A stretch of DNA of 20,895 bases from an uncultured Candidatus Melainabacteria bacterium. Its GTDB lineage: Bacteria > Cyanobacteriota > Vampirovibrionia > Gastranaerophilales > Gastranaerophilaceae. A program made the position numbers and the translations under genes. Shown here one piece after another: positions 15,615-20,895 of this stretch; positions within the stretch are counted from its first letter, which is position 1; every line of letters begins with the position of its first letter. The notes below the pieces were generated by a model. The model searched no databases, was not told where the DNA came from, and worked only from the letters and a program-made list of their open reading frames with translations. The DNA lies in assembly GCA_934754735.1 (NCBI GenBank), contig CAKVJE010000022.1:1-20895 (forward strand), given 5' to 3'.

Positions 15615-16454
15615 TTAGCTCATTGCCATTAATAATTCTCTAATAACCTTTGTTGCAACGGCAGTTGAAGCTCCGCTTGCATCATAATCCGGAGCAAGTT
15701 CTACAACATCCGCACCAATAATATTAAAGTTTGACAAATACTTAAACCAACCAACAAGCTCATTAAAATTTAAGCCTCCAACTTCCGGAGTTCCTGTTCC
15801 CGGCATGATTGAAGTATCTAGGACATCTAAATCAACAGTTACAAAAATATTTTTATCCTTTAAGCAATCGAGTTCTGAATATTCATGAATCAATGTATTA
15901 TGTTTTTTCATTAACTCAAATTCTTCTTTCATGCCGGATCTGATACCGATTTGTTTAAGGTTCTCAAAACCCACTATGTCAGCAGAATGTCTTATTACGG
16001 CAGAATGAGAAAGTGCTTCTCCTAAATATTCTTCTCTTAAATCTGTATGTGCATCAAAATGAACGATTGCCAAATTGTCATAGAATTTAGAAACAGCTTT
16101 TATTTCCGGCAAAGTAACTAAATGCTCTCCGCCAATTCCAAAAACTTTTTTGCCGTCTTTATAGATTTCTTCTACGTTTTTTTCAATAACTTTAAGCGAT
16201 TTTTCTGTATTACCCAATGGAAATTCCAAATCACCTGCGTCATGAAAATTACAATCTTCTAAATGTTTGTCAAAATAAGGAGAATATTCTTCCAAACCCC
16301 AGCTTGCAAGTCTAATTTGTTCCGGTGCAAATCTTGACCCCGGACGATATGATACAGTTCCGTCAAACGGCATTCCAAGCATTACAATATCAGATTTATC
16401 ATAATCTTTGTTTTCTGCCATCCAATTTCTGTCTAAAAATGGTCCTGTTAACAT
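15615..16454 (-). CDS. speB: Agmatinase / ureohydrolase family enzyme
   Basis: This 279-residue cytoplasmic manganese enzyme most likely hydrolyses agmatine to putrescine and urea. All metal ligands of the arginase/agmatinase fold are visible: H111 in GGEH, D134, H136 and D138 in DAHTD, and D208 and D210 in TVDLDVLD. The PGTGTPEVGGL segment (218-228) is the agmatinase-type version. No arginine decarboxylase is in the window, so a different guanidino substrate cannot be excluded. ATG 16454 is chosen because AAAGGAG lies 5-6 nt upstream; the in-frame GTG at 16475 precedes that site. It lies between pheT and bamA on the same strand, with gaps of 141 and 105 bp, and probably has its own transcription control. 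Confidence 0.92.
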   Translation of the reverse strand: MLTGPFLDRNWMAENKDYDKSDIVMLGMPFDGTVSYRPGSRFAPEQIRLASWGLEEYSPYFDKHLEDCNFHDAGDLEFPLGNTEKSLKVIEKNVEEIYKDGKKVFGIGGEHLVTLPEIKAVSKFYDNLAIVHFDAHTDLREEYLGEALSHSAVIRHSADIVGFENLKQIGIRSGMKEEFELMKKHNTLIHEYSELDCLKDKNIFVTVDLDVLDTSIMPGTGTPEVGGLNFNELVGWFKYLSNFNIIGADVVELAPDYDASGASTAVATKVIRELLMAMS

Positions 16455-16542
16455 AGTTTCTCCTTTTATATTCACTTCACCCGAAACATAAGCCGTGTTT
16501 CAAGAGATTGCTTCGTCGTCAATTTTGATAGTTGCTTTTTGC

Positions 16543-16579
16543 AATGGCGCAATGTCAGAAAATCTGACATTGCGCCATT
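16543..16579. repeat. Perfect 17-bp palindrome between pheT and speB
   Basis: AATGGCGCAATGTCAGA (16543-16559) is the exact reverse complement of 16563-16579, with only AAA between. It is markedly more GC-rich than the surrounding DNA and lies 17 nt past the pheT stop. It could end the pheT transcript, but no T run follows on either strand. It may therefore be an RNA-stabilising 3' hairpin or a small palindromic repeat element. Confidence 0.8.
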
Positions 16580-16595
16580 ATAAAATTCAATGGAA

Positions 16596-19073
16596 TTATT
16601 CACCTCTGAATGACAATTCAGGCATGTTCTTTTTCAAAACTGCTCTTACATTTGCCATTTGAGTTTCAATCATTTCATCAGTCATTGTAGAATTAGCATC
16701 TTGCATTCTAATTCTAAACGCAACGGACTTGAATCCTTCTTGAACATGTTCGCCTTGGTATACGTCAAAAACTTCGCAACCAGCAAAGATTTTATTATCA
16801 ACGCCTTTTTTAACAACTTTTTCCAATTCTTCCCAAGTAGTTTTAGCAGGAATTATAACCGCCAAATCTCTTTGAACTTCAGGGAATTGAGAAAGTTTTT
16901 TATATCTTACAACAGATTCATTTACACCTGAAATTAACATATCTAAATCCAACTTAAACAAAAATGCGTTTTGATTTAATTTCAATTTGTTTTTAAGTTC
17001 AGGATGAAGTTCACCATAATATCCTATAATTTCCGGTTTCTTGCCCAACATAGTTAAAACTGCAGTTTTGTATGGGTGCAAGCATTTGTGAGTATCAGCT
17101 AATGGAGAATCGGCAAGCAATGAGAACTTAATACGTCTTGTTAAACCAAATTCTTCCAATACTTTGTCTACAATACCTTTTACAGTATAGAAATCAACTT
17201 CGCCGGTTGTTTGCCATAAAGAGTTTTGAACATTACCTGTAATAATACCTGCTAATGTTTGAGTTTCCTTAATACCTGTTTCTTTTTCGGTAGTTTCGCC
17301 AACCTTCAAGTAGCTGCGTCCGATTTCGTAACCCCAAAAGTCTTTTTGTCCGTTATCATAGTTGTATTTCATACAATTCAAAAGACTTGCTATAAGAGTT
17401 TGTCTAAGCATTGCAAAATCTTCGGATGCAGGATTTTCGACGAAAATGGCGTTTTCTTTGTCATAAGACATATTGAATTGTTTAAGTAAAGGCTCACCGA
17501 TTAGTGATGAAGTTTGCATTTCATTAAGTCCGACAGCTCTCATTAAATCGTGAACTTTATTGATAACTCTTTCAGCAAGGCTGATTTCAGGAGTGCCTGC
17601 TCTATTTGGAAGAGTCGGTGTAATTTTGTCATAACCGTTAATTCTTGCGATTTCTTCAATTAAATCACATTCTCTTGTTACGTCGCCTGCGCGGAAAGAA
17701 GGAACTTGAACTTTGCAAGCCATTTCATTTTTACCTAAAACTGTAAAACCAAGTTTTTCTAAAATAGCTAAGCATTTAGAAGCTTCGATTTCACAACCCA
17801 ACATTCTTTTAATTTGCGGATATCTTAAAGTGATTTCAATTGGTTCAAGTTTATTTTCACCGGCTTCTGCCAAACCTTCAAACTTGGCATCAGCGTATTT
17901 TTCTAATAACTCAACCGCTCTTAATAAACCTGACTTAACAGCCTCAATATCAACTCCTCTTTCAAATCTAGAGCAAGCATCTGATTTATATCCTACGCTA
18001 CGAGAACTTTTTCTGTTAGCTTGAGGTGTAAAGTAAGCCGCTTCTAAAGCTAAGTTCTTAGAATTATCATCAATTTCAGAATTAGCGCCGCCAAATACAC
18101 CGCCTAAACAAACAGGCTCTTCTTTTGTTGCGATAACTACTGTATCGTGGTAAAGTTGTCTTTCTACTTCGTCAAGAGTTACAAGCTTTTCGCCTTCTTC
18201 AGCGCGTCTTACGCACAAATAACCGTTCAATTTATCCAAATCAAAAGCGTGAAGCGGTGTTCCGTATTCTAACATAACATAGTTTGTAATGTCGACAACG
18301 TTATTAATCGCTCTAATACCAGAAGATAAAAGTCTTTTTTGCATCCAATCCGGAGAAGGCTTAATAGTAATACCTTTCAAAACCCCGACTGAATAATATT
18401 TACAAACATCGTTATCTTTAATTTCAACTTCAAAATCCGCAGTTTTTGCATTTCTTGCGGTATATTCAAAATTCAAAGGTCTATCAAATAGAGCAGAAAG
18501 TTCTCTTGCAATACCGATTACAGACATTTGATCACCTCTGTTTGCTGTTGGCGCAGTATGTAAAATATAATCTTTTTCAAAACCTAAAACATTTTCTACA
18601 TCCAAACCTAAGCCAACATTAGGGAAAATTCTATTTAATACAAGAATACCATCTTCTTCTTGATAATTTCTGTCAGAAACGCCCAGTTCATCGTCTGAAC
18701 ATAACATACCTTGAGATTCGACCCCTCTGATTGTTGCAGGAGTAAGTTCAAATTGTTCGCCAGACTTGCGGTCTAGAACTTTACTTCCAACTGATGCGTA
18801 AGGAATTACTTGCCCAACTTGTATGTTTTGCGCACCGCAAACAACTGTTTTTAATGCAGAACCTGTATTTACTGTTACAAGGTGTAAATGATCAGAATTT
18901 GGGTGATTGTCAATTTTTTCAATTCTTGCAGTTATTATATTTGTAAATTTTGGTCTTAATTCTTCAATTTCTTCAACTTCTAAACCGCTCATAGTAAGTT
19001 CATGAGCAATTTGTTTAACATCAATATCTTTAAGATCAACTAATTCATTTAACCAATTTAGTGAAACTTCCAT
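16596..19073 (-). CDS. pheT: Phenylalanyl-tRNA synthetase beta subunit
   Basis: This 825-residue subunit of the alpha2-beta2 enzyme charges tRNA-Phe. It is full-length for the bacterial type: an N-terminal MEVSLNWL segment, an EMAP/tRNA-binding domain (about 42-155), B3/B4 editing domains (about 210-390, with DVTRE-type B5 sequence following near 400-475), a catalytic-like core, and a C-terminal anticodon-binding FDX-ACB domain (about the last 100 residues, from QFPEVQRDLAVIIP). ATG 19073 has AGGA 4 nt upstream and GAGG a little further. pheS is not adjacent: the upstream neighbour is divergent and unrelated. Separate pheS and pheT are normal in cyanobacteria and some other groups. A good promoter lies just upstream. 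Confidence 0.96.
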   Translation of the reverse strand: MEVSLNWLNELVDLKDIDVKQIAHELTMSGLEVEEIEELRPKFTNIITARIEKIDNHPNSDHLHLVTVNTGSALKTVVCGAQNIQVGQVIPYASVGSKVLDRKSGEQFELTPATIRGVESQGMLCSDDELGVSDRNYQEEDGILVLNRIFPNVGLGLDVENVLGFEKDYILHTAPTANRGDQMSVIGIARELSALFDRPLNFEYTARNAKTADFEVEIKDNDVCKYYSVGVLKGITIKPSPDWMQKRLLSSGIRAINNVVDITNYVMLEYGTPLHAFDLDKLNGYLCVRRAEEGEKLVTLDEVERQLYHDTVVIATKEEPVCLGGVFGGANSEIDDNSKNLALEAAYFTPQANRKSSRSVGYKSDACSRFERGVDIEAVKSGLLRAVELLEKYADAKFEGLAEAGENKLEPIEITLRYPQIKRMLGCEIEASKCLAILEKLGFTVLGKNEMACKVQVPSFRAGDVTRECDLIEEIARINGYDKITPTLPNRAGTPEISLAERVINKVHDLMRAVGLNEMQTSSLIGEPLLKQFNMSYDKENAIFVENPASEDFAMLRQTLIASLLNCMKYNYDNGQKDFWGYEIGRSYLKVGETTEKETGIKETQTLAGIITGNVQNSLWQTTGEVDFYTVKGIVDKVLEEFGLTRRIKFSLLADSPLADTHKCLHPYKTAVLTMLGKKPEIIGYYGELHPELKNKLKLNQNAFLFKLDLDMLISGVNESVVRYKKLSQFPEVQRDLAVIIPAKTTWEELEKVVKKGVDNKIFAGCEVFDVYQGEHVQEGFKSVAFRIRMQDANSTMTDEMIETQMANVRAVLKKNMPELSFRGE

Positions 19074-19099
19074 ACTTTCCTACCTCTCTGTTTTTCTCT

Positions 19100-19128
19100 A
19101 TTATATAACAGACAAGATTAAGTGCCAA
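19100..19128 (-). promoter_or_regulatory. Sigma-70-type promoter of pheT
   Basis: On the minus strand TTGGCA (19128-19123, 5/6 match) and a perfect TATAAT (19105-19100) are 17 bp apart. The expected start is near 19093, giving a leader of about 20 nt. There is no room in it for a T-box or an attenuator. Confidence 0.75.
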
Positions 19129-19134
19129 AATGGA

Positions 19135-19154
19135 ATTTACATTTGCTTGTAAAT
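19135..19154. promoter_or_regulatory. Interrupted palindrome, possible operator
   Basis: ATTTACA (19135-19141) and TGTAAAT (19148-19154) are exact inverted copies 6 bp apart. They lie 6 bp upstream of the pheT -35 box in the gap between two divergent genes. The size suits a dimeric regulator, but AT-rich DNA yields such matches by chance. Confidence 0.3.
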
Positions 19155-19232
19155 ATTTGTTACAGAAAGGCAATTTTGTTGTACAAAAAATCTTTATAAA
19201 AATAGAAGTGTGAAAAATAATGGTGAAGTATT

Positions 19233-20066
19233 TTGACAATAAGTCCTGTATTGTTTCAAAATCAAACTGATAAATTCCCTGCGATTTATCAAGATTATAG
19301 AAACATAAAATCAAAATTTTATAATCCTAAGGATGACTCGGCAACAGAAACCGTACCGGTAGTCAATCGGTTGAATACCTTTGCTGATAAAATGGCAAAT
19401 CGAGAATATGCTACAGCAATAGGGCTAGGTACTCTTGCGATCTTGAATGGACCGGAAGAGCTATCAGACGCAGTTTCGGCTTATCAACAATTGAAAGGGA
19501 GATACCAGCGTCCTTACAATAATAGAGAAGCACAACATCCATTTTCCTTCTTTAGAGGTACAATTTTGAACGATTATGTTAATCCTAATTCACCTAAGTG
19601 TTTAGGGAAAAAAGAATCTAAGTGGTTGATAAGCAAAGATAAGACATTGATGAATACAAGATTAGGAACTTTTATTAAGAAACTATTTAACATAAGAGTA
19701 GAAGAAATTGAAACTAATATTCCAAGCATTGTTCATACGAATGCAAAGCCTAGTTATCTTCTTGCAAAACAATTTATAACCAAAAGTAAATTTGGTGAAC
19801 TAACTGCCAGAGCACTTACAAGAACTCCCGTTTTAAGTGTTGCAGCATTAGGTGCAATTGAAGCGTCTCATATTGGATACGCTGTAGGTAGCGGAAGTGA
19901 TTTGCCAAAAGAAATCGGCAAATCTGCGCTAACACTTGGAACTACTATTGTTGCAGGTGGCTATCTTGGCGCAACCGGAGCAAAATATGCCGGTCCTTAC
20001 GGTTCTTTATTAGGTATCGGCTTAGGTTCCGTTTTGAGTTATAAACTCTCCAAAGCGCTCAGTTAA
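19233..20066 (+). CDS. Unknown protein with glycine-rich hydrophobic C-terminus
   Basis: I do not recognise the family of this 277-residue protein. It starts at TTG 19233, with GGTGA about 6 nt upstream; the next in-frame ATG (residue 54) would cut off the MTISPVLFQNQ start, a form I associate with Gastranaerophilales proteins. There is no signal peptide. Residues 57-71 form a short hydrophobic stretch. Residues 197-220 and 232-270 are Gly/Ala-rich and hydrophobic, with small residues at regular spacing (GGYLGATGAKYAGPYGSLL), the look of a glycine-zipper membrane hairpin. The middle is basic and polar. Its stop codon overlaps that of the convergent 88-residue gene by 4 bp with no terminator between. 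It may be membrane-associated; its role is unknown. Confidence 0.7.
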   Translation: MTISPVLFQNQTDKFPAIYQDYRNIKSKFYNPKDDSATETVPVVNRLNTFADKMANREYATAIGLGTLAILNGPEELSDAVSAYQQLKGRYQRPYNNREAQHPFSFFRGTILNDYVNPNSPKCLGKKESKWLISKDKTLMNTRLGTFIKKLFNIRVEEIETNIPSIVHTNAKPSYLLAKQFITKSKFGELTARALTRTPVLSVAALGAIEASHIGYAVGSGSDLPKEIGKSALTLGTTIVAGGYLGATGAKYAGPYGSLLGIGLGSVLSYKLSKALS

Positions 20067-20329
20067 CCTTGTTTGATACGATTCAATATGTGATTGTAGA
20101 CATCCATGCTACCTTTACTAACATATTTTTTTGCAGCTAACATAGTATCAACTGCATCTTGTATTGAAATGTCTTTCCATAAAACTGCATCGTCTAAAAT
20201 TGAGTAGTACCATTCAGACACAAGATTCCCATAGCCTTCATAACATTTTTTAGCCGCTTTCAAATGCTTTTGACTAACGGCTTTAAAGTTTGTATTAGAT
20301 TGCACAGCAGGATTAAAATTTACGTTCAT
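20063..20329 (-). CDS. 88-residue FKA-motif protein, copy 1 (array proximal)
   Basis: This is a small protein of unknown family and the last-transcribed of three tandem paralogues. It begins MNVNFNPAVQSNTNFKA, and the rest is predicted helical: LKAAKKCYEGYG (23-34), then WYYSILDDAVLWK (40-52), then ISIQDAVDTMLAAKKYV (54-70). There is no signal peptide, membrane segment or catalytic motif. ATG 20329 follows AAAGGAG by 5-6 nt. Its N-terminal 36 residues are identical to copy 3, but it differs from copies 2 and 3 at six shared positions after residue 65. Its stop codon overlaps that of the facing 277-residue gene. It is probably co-transcribed with the other copies from a promoter beyond the window. 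Confidence 0.82.
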   Translation of the reverse strand: MNVNFNPAVQSNTNFKAVSQKHLKAAKKCYEGYGNLVSEWYYSILDDAVLWKDISIQDAVDTMLAAKKYVSKGSMDVYNHILNRIKQG

Positions 20330-20345
20330 ATAAACTCCTTTATTG

Positions 20346-20612
20346 TTAACCTTTTTTGATACGTGTTAGTACGTGATTATAAAAATCCATACTACCTTCA
20401 TTTACGTACTTTTTTACAGCTAACATAGTGTCAACTGCATCTTTAATAGAAATTTCTTTCCACAAAATTGCATCGTCTCTAATCGCATTGTACCATTCAG
20501 AATTAACATTTCCGAACCATTCATAGCTTTTCTGTGCTGATTTTAAATATTTCTGATTAACAGCTTTAAAGCTTGTATTTGATTGTACAGCAGGGTTAAA
20601 ATTCACGTTCAT
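20346..20612 (-). CDS. 88-residue FKA-motif protein, copy 2
   Basis: This is the middle paralogue of the array, the same length as its neighbours and separated from both by the same 16-bp spacer, which carries AAAGGAG. It differs from copies 1 and 3 at nine of the first 36 residues (for example N14S, H22Y, C29S, G32W), yet over the last 29 residues it differs from copy 3 only at position 87. The conserved core across all copies is NFNPAVQSNT, F15-K16-A17, ILWK/VLWK near 49-52, DAVDTML (58-64) and GSMD (73-76). Cysteine 29 of the other two copies is serine here, so a structural disulphide or metal role for it is unlikely. Function is unknown. Confidence 0.82.
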   Translation of the reverse strand: MNVNFNPAVQSNTSFKAVNQKYLKSAQKSYEWFGNVNSEWYNAIRDDAILWKEISIKDAVDTMLAVKKYVNEGSMDFYNHVLTRIKKG

Positions 20613-20628
20613 ATAAACTCCTTTATTG

Positions 20629-20895
20629 TTAACCTTGTTTAATACGTGTTAGTACATGGTTATAAAAATCCATACTACCTTCATTTACGTACTTTTTCAC
20701 AGCTAACATAGTATCAACTGCATCTTGTATAGATAATTCTTTCCACAAAATGGCATCATCCAGAACCGAATTGTACCATCTAGATGACAAATTTCCATAG
20801 CCTTCATAACACTTTTTCGCCGCTTTCAAATGCTTTTGACTAACGGCTTTAAAGTTTGTATTAGATTGCACAGCAGGATTAAAATTTACGTTCAT
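20629..20895 (-). CDS. 88-residue FKA-motif protein, copy 3 (at window edge)
   Basis: This is a complete paralogue whose ATG is the last three bases of the window, so its ribosome site and any further copies are out of view. It is a mosaic: residues 1-36 are identical to copy 1, whereas residues 60-88 match copy 2 except at residue 87. It keeps F15-K16-A17 and DAVDTML. It has R39 where the others have E39 (SRWYN against SEWYY/SEWYN). As the first transcribed of the three visible copies it may be the best expressed. Family and function are not recognised. Confidence 0.8.
   Translation of the reverse strand: MNVNFNPAVQSNTNFKAVSQKHLKAAKKCYEGYGNLSSRWYNSVLDDAILWKELSIQDAVDTMLAVKKYVNEGSMDFYNHVLTRIKQG

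Larger units (their letters stand above)
20063..20895 (-). repeat. Tandem array of 283-bp gene units
   Basis: Three units start at 20063, 20346 and 20629, a constant 283-bp period. Each unit is an 88-codon gene plus an identical 16-bp spacer (20330-20345 and 20613-20628). The period is not a multiple of three, so the units stay separate genes and do not form a fused repeat protein. This points to tandem duplication followed by divergence and recombination between copies. Confidence 0.9.

Noticed and set aside
19074..19094. T-box or phenylalanine attenuator controlling pheT
   Set aside because: The predicted leader is only about 20 nt, too short for either.
20063..20895. CRISPR array
   Set aside because: The 283-bp repeats are whole coding units with intact frames and ribosome sites, not short repeats with unique spacers.
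1..20895. tRNA, rRNA, insertion sequence, prophage or recoded TGA
   Set aside because: No cloverleaf-like sequence, rRNA core, transposase, integrase or phage gene was seen, and all recognised genes end at ordinary stops without internal TGA.

Overview
The window is low-GC bacterial DNA from an organism with an outer membrane, since it encodes a BamA-type Omp85 assembly protein and a Skp-type chaperone. The best guess at a lineage is a gut Gastranaerophilales bacterium (Melainabacteria/Vampirovibrionia, the non-photosynthetic relatives of cyanobacteria). Supporting signs are AT-rich coding, frequent TTG and GTG starts, a three-POTRA BamA, a pheT without an adjacent pheS, and short [S/N]F[K/R]A motifs near the N-termini of otherwise unknown proteins. 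This placement is inference from style, not from a marker gene. The standard code fits throughout, with TGA used as stop.

Layout. (1) 1-4060, plus strand: an intrinsic terminator of an upstream unit, then a hybrid sensor histidine kinase, a single-domain response regulator overlapping it by 26 bp, and a shortened, degenerate GspE/PilB-type ATPase. A long inverted repeat separates the regulator from the ATPase. (2) 4264-7248, minus strand: a 994-residue protein that reads as a Clp N-domain and decayed Clp D1 AAA module joined to a decayed FtsH AAA module and an apparently intact M41 zinc-protease domain. (3) 7415-9183, plus strand: an unrecognised exported protein with a near-consensus promoter, then a D-lactate/D-2-hydroxyacid dehydrogenase, ended by a bidirectional terminator. 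(4) 9243-19073, minus strand, read from high to low coordinates: pheT, speB (agmatinase), bamA, skp, deoA, a soluble protein carrying only the cytoplasmic domain of FlhA/SctV, and glcK (ROK glucokinase). skp, deoA and the FlhA-like gene overlap at their ends and look translationally coupled. (5) 19233-20895: an unrecognised 277-residue protein with a glycine-rich hydrophobic C-terminus on the plus strand. It converges, with a 4-bp overlap, on three tandem 283-bp units. Each unit encodes an 88-residue paralogue on the minus strand. The array reaches the window edge and may continue.

How the genes fit together. Section 4 is mostly housekeeping: phenylalanyl-tRNA charging, polyamine/arginine metabolism, outer-membrane protein assembly, nucleoside salvage and glucose phosphorylation. 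The unusual material is of one kind: recognisable machines rebuilt from parts. Examples are a Clp-FtsH chimera that has lost its ATPase motifs but kept its protease site, a FlhA export-gate domain without its membrane channel and fused to a DUF4177-like module, and a pilus/secretion ATPase that has lost its C-terminal zinc domain. These, plus the mosaic 88-residue array, are the best candidates for undescribed biology.
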